A stretch of 64,000 nucleotides of DNA from Pseudomonas sp. PICF141 (GCF_002286815.1 NZ_MUNM01000037.1:62001-126000); one strand, 5' to 3'; counted from the first letter of the stretch, positions 1-8,944 are shown. Translations and numbers: made by a program. Notes: generated by a model from the letters alone, not told the origin.

Positions 1-1216
1 GCCGATAGTTCTTCGTCTGGCGACGAGACTTCAGCTGATTGCCGATCAATGCCATGAGTGGCGACGTCCTGGGTTTTGTCTGTTTGCCTTGGCTCAACAA
101 GCCGAGTTGCTTCTTGACCACCGACGCCACGGCAAGCGACGCCAGCGCCTTGTTCTTCCAGGGGACGACGATGGGCTCCACTTCAGTGTCCTGACCTGCC
201 ATCCACTGGCTTGGCAGGGCTGGCTCGATTGCCAACGCAGTGGCAAGCCCCACCATCGACACCGAGCCGCTCACCACTCGCTCCGCGACTTCTTTTCTGC
301 GCACACCGCCGGTGACCATCAGCGGCATGCGCGCGATTTCTCCTATTCTTTCCGCGCACTCGAGAAAATACGCTTCTCGAGCCAGGCGGCTGCCATCGCG
401 GGTTTGCCCTTGCATCGCCGGGCTTTCGTAGCTGCCACCGGACAATTCGACCAGGTCGACCGCCTTGGCGTTGAGCATTTCCACCACACGAGCCGCATCC
501 TCGGCATCGAAACCACCGCGCTGAAAGTCTGCTGAATTGAGCTTCACAGCGACGCAAAAGATCGGTGCCACTCGCAGGCGTATCGCATCGATGGTTTGCA
601 GGAGAATTTGCGCGCGATTTTCCAGACTGCCACCCCAACGGTCGCTACGCCGGTTGGTCAAGGGGGAAAGGAATTGGCTGAACAGGTAACCATGCGCTGC
701 ATGAATCTCCACGCCGGTGAATCCGGCACGCTCAGCCAGCACTGCAGCCTGGGTATAGCGCTCAATCAGCTCTTCGATCTCCCGCTCCTTCAAAGCCCTG
801 GGTGGCACAAAGGCCTTTGATAGTCCGGGAATGTCGACAGCCACCGCGGAGGGGCCCCGTGCCGATTGCCCCATGGAGGCCAATAGTTGCCGTCCGGGAT
901 GATTGATTTGCATCCAGGCCTGGGCTCCGCGACTGCGGCAAGCATCGGCCCAGAGCCTGAATTTGGCCAGGTTCCGATCGTCCTCAAGCACTACGCCAGC
1001 GGGGCCGGTCAAGGCGTGCCGGTCAACCATGACGTTGCCAGTGATGATCAGGCCGGCCCCACCGTCCGCCCAACGCCGGTAGAGCCTAACCAGCGCATCC
1101 CCTGGAGCGTGATCTTCATTGGCAAGATTCTCCTCCATGGCAGCCTTTGCGATCCGGTTTGGAATCACCATGCCGTTAGGCAAACGAAGCGGTTTGAAGA
1201 GCTTTGAGCCGGTCAT
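1..1216 (-). CDS. NADH:flavin oxidoreductase, Old Yellow Enzyme family (C-terminus outside window)
   Basis: This minus-strand frame stays open from the ATG at 1216 to the left edge, so about 405 residues are present and the stop lies outside the window. The protein starts MTGSKLFKPLRLPNG, the usual OYE entry into the TIM barrel. It carries a QINHPGRQ stretch (FMN/substrate region) and the EIHAAHGYLFSQFLSP block characteristic of the family. OYE proteins bind FMN and use NAD(P)H to reduce activated C=C bonds of enones, nitro compounds or cyclic ketones in the cytoplasm. The gene is divergent from a TetR gene, with two near-identical palindromes between them, and faces a ring-cleavage/CoA-ligase cluster. 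Reduction of a cyclic or enone intermediate is therefore a reasonable inference. The exact substrate cannot be read from the sequence. Confidence 0.9.
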   Translation of the reverse strand, partial: MTGSKLFKPLRLPNGMVIPNRIAKAAMEENLANEDHAPGDALVRLYRRWADGGAGLIITGNVMVDRHALTGPAGVVLEDDRNLAKFRLWADACRSRGAQAWMQINHPGRQLLASMGQSARGPSAVAVDIPGLSKAFVPPRALKEREIEELIERYTQAAVLAERAGFTGVEIHAAHGYLFSQFLSPLTNRRSDRWGGSLENRAQILLQTIDAIRLRVAPIFCVAVKLNSADFQRGGFDAEDAARVVEMLNAKAVDLVELSGGSYESPAMQGQTRDGSRLAREAYFLECAERIGEIARMPLMVTGGVRRKEVAERVVSGSVSMVGLATALAIEPALPSQWMAGQDTEVEPIVVPWKNKALASLAVASVVKKQLGLLSQGKQTKPRTSPLMALIGNQLKSRRQTKNYR

Positions 1217-1375
1217 GTTCTGTCCTTCAGCTGATGAGAATTCGGCCAGCCATCTAAGGGTCATACCGTTTGAGCACCGTCTGTACAGTGCTTGCTCAGG
1301 TTCTTGAACTCTTGGTTTGCATCGATGGGCCGGTTTGATGACCTGCCGGGACGGCGAGCCAGAAACACGATATAG

Positions 1376-1393
1376 CTGAACACGCGTGTTCAG
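1376..1393. promoter_or_regulatory. Palindromic operator 1 (OYE side)
   Basis: CTGAACACGCGTGTTCAG is a perfect 18-bp palindrome, 160 bp upstream of the OYE start. Its GAACAC/GTGTTC arms recur in a second site close to the TetR gene. TetR-family dimers typically bind such sites, so it is inferred to be the operator of the divergent regulator at 1567. Confidence 0.75.
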
Positions 1394-1517
1394 TTGTGTC
1401 AATGTGTAAAACCCCGCAACGATCCTGCCATATCCAATCTACCCACCAGTTTTACGTCATAGAAAGGATGTCATTGAGAAAAACGTATTTAATTCAAAAA
1501 ACGTTGTTGACGTGAAC

Positions 1518-1533
1518 TGAACACAAGTGTTCA
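1518..1533. promoter_or_regulatory. Palindromic operator 2 (TetR side)
   Basis: TGAACACAAGTGTTCA has the same half-sites as the site at 1376 and lies 33 bp before the GTG start of the TetR gene. This is the position expected for autorepression. Apart from these two sites, nothing else was found in the 350-bp gap 1217-1566. Confidence 0.75.
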
Positions 1534-1566
1534 ATCGAGCCATAAGGTAATCCTGGAGAGAGAACC

Positions 1567-2181
1567 GTGGAATCCCTGAATCCAACACAGCGCCGTATTC
1601 ATCAAGCCGCCTTTCGCCTGTTCGCTGAAAGAGGCACCTCACAAGTGAACATTCTTGACCTCGCCCAAGAGGCAGGCGTGGCGCGCGGAACGGTCTATAG
1701 CAACATCGACAGCATGGAAAGCCTGTTCGAGGCGGTCGCCAGCCATCTCGCCAAGGAGATGCATGAGCGCGTCAACAAGAGCTTCAATTCCCTTTCTGAT
1801 CCAGCGCAGCGCCTTGCCAATGGCATTCGATTGTTCATTCGTCGAGCGCACGAAGAGTCCCAGTGGGGGGCGTTCATCCATAAATTCGCCATGAGCAATG
1901 CTTCGTTGCGCGAAATGTTCAGCAGCCAAGCGACGACGGATCTTCTGAGCGGACTGTCCAGTGGGCGGTACACGTTTGAAAAAGGGCAATTGCTTTCGGT
2001 AATGACGCTGATATCGAGCAGTGTCCTGGGCTCGATTTTCCTGGTACTGGAAGGCCACAAAACCTGGCGCGAATCGGGCTCTGACACGGCCGAGCTGGTC
2101 TTGCGGGCATTGGGCGTACCGCCCGAAGAGGCTAGGGCGCTGGCGATCACCGAGTTGCCAGCACTGCCTTCGCTCGACTGA
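1567..2181 (+). CDS. TetR/AcrR family transcriptional regulator
   Basis: The 204-residue protein has the usual TetR length and an N-terminal helix-turn-helix. The segment around residues 20-55 (ILDLAQEAGVARGTVYSNI) is a typical TetR recognition region, followed by a variable, mostly helical ligand domain. The start is a GTG preceded by CCTGGAGAG. The regulator sits between the divergent OYE gene and the downstream dioxygenase/FAH/CoA-ligase genes, and two GAACAC-GTGTTC palindromes lie in its upstream gap. The likely role is a repressor relieved by the pathway substrate or its CoA ester. The ligand is unknown. Confidence 0.92.
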   Translation: MESLNPTQRRIHQAAFRLFAERGTSQVNILDLAQEAGVARGTVYSNIDSMESLFEAVASHLAKEMHERVNKSFNSLSDPAQRLANGIRLFIRRAHEESQWGAFIHKFAMSNASLREMFSSQATTDLLSGLSSGRYTFEKGQLLSVMTLISSSVLGSIFLVLEGHKTWRESGSDTAELVLRALGVPPEEARALAITELPALPSLD

Positions 2182-2266
2182 TTCATTAACCGAGTCAACC
2201 AGACGCCCCTGGATTTTCAGGGGTGCGGGGACGGCTTTACCCTGAAAAACCCGGAAAACAAGAACA

Positions 2267-3358
2267 ATGACCCACAAAAATGAAATGCCCCGGTTAGCGA
2301 CACCACAACCTGCCCGGCATCCGAAGCCGACGGTGAAGGCCCAGGAGTTGACGCACCTGATCTTTCAACGGCCGGACTTGAACGAAGCGGCGCGGTTCCT
2401 GACCGACTTCGGCCTGTCGGTCAGTCAGCAGGACGCCGATACGCTTTACCTGCGCGCCACCGCCCCCACTGCTTACTGTTACCGTGTTCATCGTGCAGAA
2501 CATGCACGTTTTATCGGGTTCGGACTGGCAGTCCAGTCGCTCAAGGATCTGGAAAAACTGACGCGTATCCCAGGCGCGTCATTGGTAGAAAAATCAGAGC
2601 ATCCTGGTGGTGGGTATTGCGTCAAACTCACCGATCCTTCCGGATTCATCGTGGAAGCTGTTTGCGATCAGACGGCAGGTATAACGCTGGGACACCGGGC
2701 TCCTCTTTCCTGGAATCTGGCGCAAGAGCAACCGCGAATCAACGCCACGCAGCGCCCGCCGATCGCTCCGGCTGAAATCCTTAAACTGGGCCACATCGTC
2801 ATCGAAGTGGCCGATTACCAGGCGACCTGTGCCTGGTATACGAAGCACTTCGGGTTTATTCCCAGCGATGTGCAGGTGCTCCCCGATGGAACACCTATTG
2901 TCACCTTTATGCGCCTTGACCTTGGTGACACTCCTGCGGACCACCATACGCTCGCGATAGCGCAAGGGTTCATGGCGACCTATAGCCATAGCGCCTATGA
3001 GGTCGTCGATGCAGACGCTGTGGGCATGGGCCAGCGCGTCCTGCGCGAGCGCGGTTGGGTGCACTCATGGGGCATCGGCCGACACATCCTGGGCAGTCAG
3101 ATCTTCGATTACTGGCAAGACCCTTGGGGCGATAAGCACGAGCATTACTGCGACGGAGATATTTTCACGGCTGCACAGCCTACGGGCATTCATCCCGTGA
3201 GCCCCGAGGCAATGGCGCAGTGGGGGCAACGCATGCCCAAGCGTTTTACAAAACCGAAGATGAGCCTGGCCAATCTGCGTGCGCTGTTGCGCAACCTGCG
3301 ACGCAGTCCGGACTTGAGCATTCGCAAGTTGATAACACTCATGCGGATGTTCGGGTAG
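2267..3358 (+). CDS. Extradiol ring-cleavage dioxygenase-like protein (two VOC domains)
   Basis: The 363-residue protein has two vicinal-oxygen-chelate modules (about residues 25-135 and 172-305), as in type I extradiol dioxygenases of the catechol 2,3-dioxygenase/BphC type. The second module keeps the expected 2-His-1-carboxylate iron ligands: H176 in LGHIVIEV, H226/H227 in ADHHTLAI, and E292 in DKHEHYCDG. A catalytic dioxygenase rather than a binding protein is therefore likely. It would use Fe(II) and O2 to cleave a catecholic ring next to the hydroxyls. A C-terminal tail of about 60 residues after the iron-binding module is rich in Arg and Lys. The next gene encodes a FAH-fold enzyme, the usual partner acting on a meta-cleavage product. 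The substrate is not determined. Confidence 0.82.
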   Translation: MTHKNEMPRLATPQPARHPKPTVKAQELTHLIFQRPDLNEAARFLTDFGLSVSQQDADTLYLRATAPTAYCYRVHRAEHARFIGFGLAVQSLKDLEKLTRIPGASLVEKSEHPGGGYCVKLTDPSGFIVEAVCDQTAGITLGHRAPLSWNLAQEQPRINATQRPPIAPAEILKLGHIVIEVADYQATCAWYTKHFGFIPSDVQVLPDGTPIVTFMRLDLGDTPADHHTLAIAQGFMATYSHSAYEVVDADAVGMGQRVLRERGWVHSWGIGRHILGSQIFDYWQDPWGDKHEHYCDGDIFTAAQPTGIHPVSPEAMAQWGQRMPKRFTKPKMSLANLRALLRNLRRSPDLSIRKLITLMRMFG

Positions 3359-3365
3359 AGCCGCC

Positions 3366-4487
3366 ATGTCGGGCAATGCAACCAGATATGGCCGTCGGGA
3401 TGTGCTCAAAGCCGGCGCCTTGATCGTCGGCGGCTCGTTGGTCTACAGCGTTGCCAGCCCACCCTCAGAACAACACCACAGTTCTCGCGCCGCCGAGCAC
3501 GGGACAAACGCCGCTCCAGGAGTACCTTCAATGTCTGCTGTACACGTAGTCCGCTTCGAATTTCAGAACGGTATCCACTGGGGCGTGCTACGCCAGGGCC
3601 GTATCACGGTTGTCCCCGGTGCTTTTGAAACCACCGGTGATTTCATTCGCGAGAACAGTATCGACGACCTCGCTCAGTTGAAAGGTGCGGAACTTGCGGA
3701 GGGCGAAGTGAAACTGCTGTCGCCGGTGACGCGCAACCAGCAGTTCGTCTGCCAGGGCGCCAACTATCGTCAGCATATGATCGAGTCGGGCATGGACCCG
3801 GATGCGAAGAAATTCAACATGATCTTCACCAAGGCGACGAGTTGCCTGGTGGCCGCTGACAGCGACCTGATCAAGCCGCGCACCGTGCGCTTCCTCGACT
3901 ACGAGATCGAACTGGGGCTGGTGATGAAACGCGCGATCACCGGCGCTGTTGCTGTCACCGACGCCAATCTGCATGAGTTCATTGCAGGCGTCGTCATCGT
4001 CAATGACTACTCGGCTCGTGACATTCAGATTCCTCAGATGCAGTTCTACAAGGGCAAGAGCTTCCGCACTTTCGGTCCGGTCGGCCCGTACCTCTGCCTT
4101 CTGGATGCCACGAATATTCGTTACCTGAAAGAGCTGCAACTGCGCCTGACGGTCAACGATCAAGTGCGACAGAACGATAGCACGGCCAATCTGGTTTACG
4201 GCCCCGCGGAAACCCTTACCGAGCTCTCCTCCGTGCAAGATCTCGCCGTTGGCGACCTTATTGCCACCGGTACGCCTGCCGGCTGTGCGCTCACGGTGCC
4301 TTCGCCTGCCAAACAGCGTATTGCGGCCCTGATGCCGGAGGCCACCAAATGGAAGCTTTTCCTCAAGGCGCAGGAAGGTCGGACGCAATACCTCAAGCCA
4401 GGTGACGTGGTCGAGGCGCGCATTCGCAGCGCCGATGGTGTGGTCGACCTCGGTGTACAACGCAACCGAGTCGTGGAGCAAGCCTGA
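3366..4487 (+). CDS. Fumarylacetoacetate hydrolase (FAH) family protein with Tat-like leader
   Basis: The 373-residue frame ends in a FAH/2-keto-4-pentenoate hydratase-type fold. Metal ligands are visible as E180-x-E182 in LDYEIELGLV and D214 in IVNDYSARD. FAH-fold enzymes hydrolyse, isomerise or decarboxylate acylpyruvates, including meta-cleavage products. Residues 8-30 form a twin-arginine-like signal (YGRRDVLKAGALIVGG), unusual for this family. A second start, ATG at 3531 (residue 56), has a well-placed AGGAG at 3518-3522 and would give a normal 318-residue cytosolic enzyme, whereas the ATG at 3366 has only a weak ribosome site. Either the gene makes two forms or the annotated 5' part is a relic. 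It overlaps the next gene by one base (TGATG). Confidence 0.85.
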   Translation: MSGNATRYGRRDVLKAGALIVGGSLVYSVASPPSEQHHSSRAAEHGTNAAPGVPSMSAVHVVRFEFQNGIHWGVLRQGRITVVPGAFETTGDFIRENSIDDLAQLKGAELAEGEVKLLSPVTRNQQFVCQGANYRQHMIESGMDPDAKKFNMIFTKATSCLVAADSDLIKPRTVRFLDYEIELGLVMKRAITGAVAVTDANLHEFIAGVVIVNDYSARDIQIPQMQFYKGKSFRTFGPVGPYLCLLDATNIRYLKELQLRLTVNDQVRQNDSTANLVYGPAETLTELSSVQDLAVGDLIATGTPAGCALTVPSPAKQRIAALMPEATKWKLFLKAQEGRTQYLKPGDVVEARIRSADGVVDLGVQRNRVVEQA

Positions 4488-6388
4488 TGATTGTGCAGAC
4501 CCTGAGTGACATCGAAAGCCTCGAACAAATCCCCCTGTCGGAACGTGGCCTGGCATCCAGCACTTATGAAGCGCTGCGACAGGCAGCCCGGCGCTCCCCA
4601 CAGGCACCGGCGCTAAGCTTTTTTGCCGATGCCGCCGATTTCAAGCGCACCTACACATGGAGCTATTCCCGGCTCTTCGGGGATATCACCCGCGCGGCGA
4701 ATGCTTTCCATGACTTGGGTATAAAGCCGGGCGAGGTCCTTGCCTTTATCTTGCCCAATCTGCCGGAAACCCATTTCACGATATGGGGTGGGGAGGCGGC
4801 GGGCATCGTCATGGCGATCAATCCGCTGCTCGAGGCCAAGCAGATAGCTGGCTTGCTGGATGCTGCGAAGGCATCCGTGGTAGTGACGCTCGCACCGACG
4901 GCGGGCAGCGATCTGTGGCCCAAACTGGCTTCGCAACTGGATCAGTTGCCCACGGTCAGGTCTGTCGTGTGGGTCAGCATGGAGCCCTATGTCGCCGAAC
5001 CCGTGCGTGGAGCCCTGAAAGCAGCGGCACTGAAGGAACGAGACTTACACCGAGATATCGCGATCCACGATTGGCAATCGCTGATGAGTACTCAGTCGCA
5101 CACATACCTGAAGAGTGGTCGGCAAATCCGCCAGAATGAATGCTCCTCCTACATCTGTACGGGCGGCACCACCGGGCTTCCCAAGATTGCCGCACGCAGC
5201 CATGGCTCTGAAGTGTTCAATGCATGGGCCGTAGCCGCTCATTTGCAGCCACGCAGTGGTGGCCAGGTCATCTTTTGTGGCCTGCCGCTGTTTCATGTCA
5301 ATGGACAACTGGTGACGGGGCTGGAGCCTTGGACTCAAGGCGACCATGTGATCCTCGGCACACCTCATGGCTATCGTGGCGAGGGGGTGATCCCACGATT
5401 CTGGGAGATGGTCGAGCACTTCGGTATCAACTTCTTTTCCGGCGTGCCAACTGTCTACGCTGCGCTTCTGCAAAATGAATGGCAGGGCTGCGACCTGTCC
5501 AGTCTTCGCTATGCGATGTGTGGTGCCGCCCCCATGCCGGCTGAGCTTTTCCGGGAGTTCGAGCGCCGGACCGGGGTAAAGATCCTTGAAGGCTACGGGC
5601 TGACGGAGGGCACCTGCGTTTCCTCGATCAATCCGCCCCATGGCGAGCGCCGTGTCGGCTCCATCGGGATACGGATCGCCTACCAGCGTATGCGCGCGGT
5701 CGTGCTCGATGATTCTGGAGATTACCTGCGCGACGCCAACGTGGATGAAATCGGCCTCATCACGGTCAGTGGTCCGAACCTCTTCGAGGGCTATCTGGAG
5801 GAGCGTCATAACCAGGGCCTTTGGATCGATATCGACGGTCAGCGCTGGCTGAATACGGGCGATCTGGGTCGCCAGGATGCGCAGGGTTACTTCTGGCTGA
5901 CCGGACGCAAGAAGGAGTTGATCATTCGCGGCGGCCACAACATTGATCCCAAGCAAATCGAGGAGGCTTTGCAGACGCATCCCGCCGTCGCCTTGGCCGC
6001 TGCAATCGGCAGCCCCAATGCCTACTCGGGCGAGGTGCCAGTCGCCTACGTTCAACTGCGTCCCGGGCAAGTCTGCAACGCCGAAGAACTTGAGGCATTC
6101 GCTCATCTCAACATCAGTGAGCGAGCAGCAGTCCCCAAGCGCATTGAAATCCTCGATGCGTTGCCACTGACTGCCGTGGGCAAGATATTCAAGCCTGCTT
6201 TGCAACAGCGGGAGATTGCCAAAGTAGTCCAGGAAGAGGTGGAGCGCCTGGGGCTTTCGAATATTGCTGTTGAGGTCGTGCAGGACAATCGCCGTGGGCA
6301 TGTCGCCTGCATCCGGGCCGGAACTGCCCAGGAAGTCCTGGCTCCGCTCTTGGGGCGTTATAGCTTTCAAACCGAATGGCTTAATTGA
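4487..6388 (+). CDS. AMP-dependent acyl-CoA synthetase
   Basis: This 633-residue member of the ANL adenylate-forming superfamily shows the P-loop SSYICTGGTTGLPK (residues 220-233), GYGLTEG (A5), the TGDLGRQD region (A8) and a C-terminal AVGKIFK with the adenylation lysine. It would activate a carboxylic acid to its CoA thioester with ATP. The first codon overlaps the stop of the FAH gene (TGATG), so the two are probably translationally coupled. Together with the upstream dioxygenase and downstream FadL porin this suggests activation of an acidic side chain or ring-cleavage product of a hydrophobic compound. A strong hairpin with a T-run follows the stop. The specific acid cannot be inferred. 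Confidence 0.88.
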   Translation: MIVQTLSDIESLEQIPLSERGLASSTYEALRQAARRSPQAPALSFFADAADFKRTYTWSYSRLFGDITRAANAFHDLGIKPGEVLAFILPNLPETHFTIWGGEAAGIVMAINPLLEAKQIAGLLDAAKASVVVTLAPTAGSDLWPKLASQLDQLPTVRSVVWVSMEPYVAEPVRGALKAAALKERDLHRDIAIHDWQSLMSTQSHTYLKSGRQIRQNECSSYICTGGTTGLPKIAARSHGSEVFNAWAVAAHLQPRSGGQVIFCGLPLFHVNGQLVTGLEPWTQGDHVILGTPHGYRGEGVIPRFWEMVEHFGINFFSGVPTVYAALLQNEWQGCDLSSLRYAMCGAAPMPAELFREFERRTGVKILEGYGLTEGTCVSSINPPHGERRVGSIGIRIAYQRMRAVVLDDSGDYLRDANVDEIGLITVSGPNLFEGYLEERHNQGLWIDIDGQRWLNTGDLGRQDAQGYFWLTGRKKELIIRGGHNIDPKQIEEALQTHPAVALAAAIGSPNAYSGEVPVAYVQLRPGQVCNAEELEAFAHLNISERAAVPKRIEILDALPLTAVGKIFKPALQQREIAKVVQEEVERLGLSNIAVEVVQDNRRGHVACIRAGTAQEVLAPLLGRYSFQTEWLN

Positions 6389-6403
6389 GTCTCTGATTCG
6401 CGT

Positions 6404-6432
6404 GCCCTGGCGCTGTTCAGTCAGGGCTTTTT
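6404..6432 (+). terminator. Rho-independent terminator after the acyl-CoA synthetase
   Basis: GCCCTG (6404-6409) and CAGGGC (6422-6427) form a stem around a 12-nt loop, followed by five T residues. It would separate the catabolic operon from the FadL gene. Confidence 0.7.
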
Positions 6433-6531
6433 ACACAACTTCGATCAATTCCAACCGGCACTGAAAAGTGCACAGGAAGGCGAAGCCTTGCCTGCGTGCA
6501 ATCAACAAAAATAATAAACAAGAGGTGGACA

Positions 6532-7851
6532 ATGAAACTGAATAGCCGTGTGGCCCCGTGTTTCTTTACTCAGCGAAAGTATGCTGTCTGGATCAAGTTC
6601 ACCAGCGCCATGGCCCTGCTCAGCGCCTCTTCCATTGCAAGTGCCAATGGCATTGCTCTAAACGAACAAAGTGCAAGCAGCGCGGGAACTGCTTATGCGG
6701 GAAGGTCATCTTCGGCGCTGGACGCCAGCACCATCTATGGAAATCCTGCTGGCCTGACCAAGTTGAAGCGCAGTGAGATTTCCGGCGGTGCCGCGATCAT
6801 TTCGGTGAGTGACGACATCAGTGATGCGCAGGGCAGTGCCGCAGGAACAAACGAGGGAGATTCGGTGCCTTTGGGCGTCGTGCCCTTTGCCTATATGTCG
6901 ACGCCGCTTGATGAACGTCTTTCGGTAGGGCTGGGCCTCTATGCTCCGAGTGGCCTGATCAATGATTACGAGGGCTCTTTTCAAGGTCGCTACCATGGCT
7001 CCTACAGCACGACCAAGGAGATAACCCTGCAGCCTACCATTGCCTATCGGATCAATGATCACGTATCTATCGGGGGTGGACCGACCCTGAATCGTTTCAA
7101 TGCAAAGCTTCAGAATTACATGGCAACCGGCGCCCTGAACAACGGCCAGGACACCCTGGTTACCATCAAGGGCGATGACACGGCGATTGGCTACAACGTG
7201 GGACTCTTGGTCGACTTTAATGAGTCAACCCGGTGGGGGATTACCTATCACTCGAAGGTGAACTATCAGCTCGAAGGGCACACTGAGGTTTCCGGTTCCC
7301 CAAGCATTATCCCGCTGGACGGAAAGTATGACACCACGATAGATCTTACGATGCCCGAATCAGTGGATACGTCCATCACCCATCGATTCAATAGTCGCTG
7401 GACCGGCTATCTGGGGACCACCTGGACACGCTGGAGCCGGATTCAAAAGATCGAAGCAATCAACAGCGATGTTTCCGCCATGGGCCAGGCTGCTGGCCTG
7501 GGGCGTGTGGCCGAAGAGATGAACTGGCACGACACTTGGTCCACCGCGGTTGGCGCATCCTATCAGTTGAACCCGCAATGGCTGATACGCGCAGGCTATG
7601 CCTATGATCAGGCACCGGTTGGAAATGCCGACCGCAGCGTGCGCGTTCCGGTCGGGAATCGCCAGGCCGTGACCTTGGGCGGCGCTTATTCGCCGACTGC
7701 CGATCTGACGGTAGATTTTGCGTATGGCTACCTCTGGGATTCAAAAGCCTCAGTACAGCATTCGAACACCTCCGGACTTCAACCGGAATACAGTGCCAAC
7801 TACAACAATAGTGCGAATGGAATTTCAGTGCAGGCAACCTATCGGTACTGA
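6532..7851 (+). CDS. FadL/OmpP1/TodX family outer-membrane porin
   Basis: The product is about 439 residues from the ATG at 6532, which is preceded by AGAGGTGG; a GTG 36 bp upstream is less likely. After a signal peptide ending at SIASA-NG, the mature protein begins GIALNEQSASSAGTAYAG and contains IYGNPAGLTKL, both hallmarks of FadL-type channels. It ends in the aromatic-terminated strand QATYRY expected of outer-membrane beta-barrels. FadL homologues such as TodX and XylN admit long-chain fatty acids or hydrophobic aromatics across the outer membrane. Its position after the ring-cleavage/CoA-ligase genes suggests uptake of the same hydrophobic substrate. It probably has its own promoter because a terminator precedes it. 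Confidence 0.92.
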   Translation: MKLNSRVAPCFFTQRKYAVWIKFTSAMALLSASSIASANGIALNEQSASSAGTAYAGRSSSALDASTIYGNPAGLTKLKRSEISGGAAIISVSDDISDAQGSAAGTNEGDSVPLGVVPFAYMSTPLDERLSVGLGLYAPSGLINDYEGSFQGRYHGSYSTTKEITLQPTIAYRINDHVSIGGGPTLNRFNAKLQNYMATGALNNGQDTLVTIKGDDTAIGYNVGLLVDFNESTRWGITYHSKVNYQLEGHTEVSGSPSIIPLDGKYDTTIDLTMPESVDTSITHRFNSRWTGYLGTTWTRWSRIQKIEAINSDVSAMGQAAGLGRVAEEMNWHDTWSTAVGASYQLNPQWLIRAGYAYDQAPVGNADRSVRVPVGNRQAVTLGGAYSPTADLTVDFAYGYLWDSKASVQHSNTSGLQPEYSANYNNSANGISVQATYRY

Positions 7852-7889
7852 TCGACACAGCTATTATCCCGACGGGGCCGTGATGCCTG

Positions 7890-8618
7890 TCAGTCAGCCC
7901 CCAGTGCCGCGACTACTTTTGCGGTAATGGGTGGGTTTTGCTCAGCCACCAGCAGCAACGACTGCGGCATAGGGCTTTGCGGGTGCTGCGGTTCCTGCAA
8001 GCCGGCCAGCCGAAAGCCGGCCATGTCCAGGGCATTGAACCAACTGGACAGTGTTCGCAAGTACCACGGCATGGGTTGCCACTGCCCCTTGAACCCAGCG
8101 AAGGTCTCCTCCCGCCAACCATCCTGATAATCGCCCACCGACGCGGTCCACGGATGCACAGTCTGGATCACCAGCGTGCCGCCAGGAACGAGCAGGGCGT
8201 TCATGGCCGCGAGCAGGGGAATGATGTCCTGGTGCAACAGGGCAAAGTTGGCGCAGATCAGGTCGTAGTTGTTGCCAATGTCTACTTTCGCCTCCGCTAA
8301 CTCTTCATAGCTTGCCAAATGCACCCGCGAAGAGCCCGCCGCCCGCGCCGCCTCAACCAGCGCAGCGTCGCCATCCACACCCACCGCCTGGATGGCGCGG
8401 TCAGCCAGCGCACGCAACAGCCAGCCCTCGCCGCAGCCCAGGTCGAGCACGTGCTCGGGTTGGCGGCTGAGTACCGCCAGCAGGATGGCCTGGTCGGTGA
8501 CTTGCAGGCGGCTTTCGATGCTGCCGGTACGGACGGCCTCGATCCAGGATCGAGCGTTGTGGTGCCAGCTCTGGAGGAGGGTGGACTCGGGGGTGAGCAT
8601 TTCGATATCCGGGCTCAT
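7890..8618 (-). CDS. Class I SAM-dependent methyltransferase
   Basis: The 242-residue protein has the Rossmann-fold motif I VLDLGCGEGWLLRAL (about residues 57-71), an acidic loop following GVDGDAALVEAA, and the PGGTLVIQTVHPW strand typical of class I methyltransferases of the Methyltransf_11/25 type. The methyl acceptor is unknown; small-molecule acceptors are common for this subgroup. The gene is convergent with the FadL gene, with a gap of under 40 bp, and shares no operon with its neighbours. Nothing links it functionally to the upstream catabolic cluster. Confidence 0.85.
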   Translation of the reverse strand: MSPDIEMLTPESTLLQSWHHNARSWIEAVRTGSIESRLQVTDQAILLAVLSRQPEHVLDLGCGEGWLLRALADRAIQAVGVDGDAALVEAARAAGSSRVHLASYEELAEAKVDIGNNYDLICANFALLHQDIIPLLAAMNALLVPGGTLVIQTVHPWTASVGDYQDGWREETFAGFKGQWQPMPWYLRTLSSWFNALDMAGFRLAGLQEPQHPQSPMPQSLLLVAEQNPPITAKVVAALGAD

Positions 8619-8782
8619 GGGTTAGGTGGAAGGATAGGACACCTGCTGATGCAGCGGGCGCCGTTTGGCGCTGGGCCCCGACTTTCGGCAGCGTGGTCGC
8701 GAACCATGTGGAAGCCACAATCATTGTCCCGTTACCCGAACCTCTGCCATCATTCAGGAACTCACACGCCGAGCAAGAAAAT

Positions 8783-8944
8783 ATGAACCGTCGTAAAAAA
8801 ATAAAGCAGCTATTAAAGGCTCACGCCAAAAAGGCCAGCGCCAAATTGGCACCGGCCAGTAAGTCTAAATACATCAGTAAAGCTGACCGATTGAAACTGG
8901 CTGCTGAATCCGGTCTGGATTCAACTATCACGCCTGAGAGCTGA
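8783..8944 (+). CDS. DUF2986 family small basic protein
   Basis: The 53-residue product starts at the ATG at 8783 with MNRRKKIKQLLKAHAKKA and ends ADRLKLAAESGLDSTITPES. The lysine/alanine-rich first half and YISKADRLKLAAE block match the DUF2986 mini-proteins common in Pseudomonas and relatives. A longer in-frame start at 8693 exists, but the family begins at MNRRKK. The function is unknown. The strong positive charge suggests nucleic-acid or ribosome contact, but that is only a guess. Confidence 0.8.
   Translation: MNRRKKIKQLLKAHAKKASAKLAPASKSKYISKADRLKLAAESGLDSTITPES

Noticed and set aside
3588..4607. 339-codon antisense frame over the FAH gene.
   Set aside because: Shadow of the FAH and CoA-ligase genes; no domain.
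5045..6370. 441-codon antisense frame within the acyl-CoA synthetase gene.
   Set aside because: It mirrors a clear AMP-binding enzyme and lacks any ribosome site or family motif.
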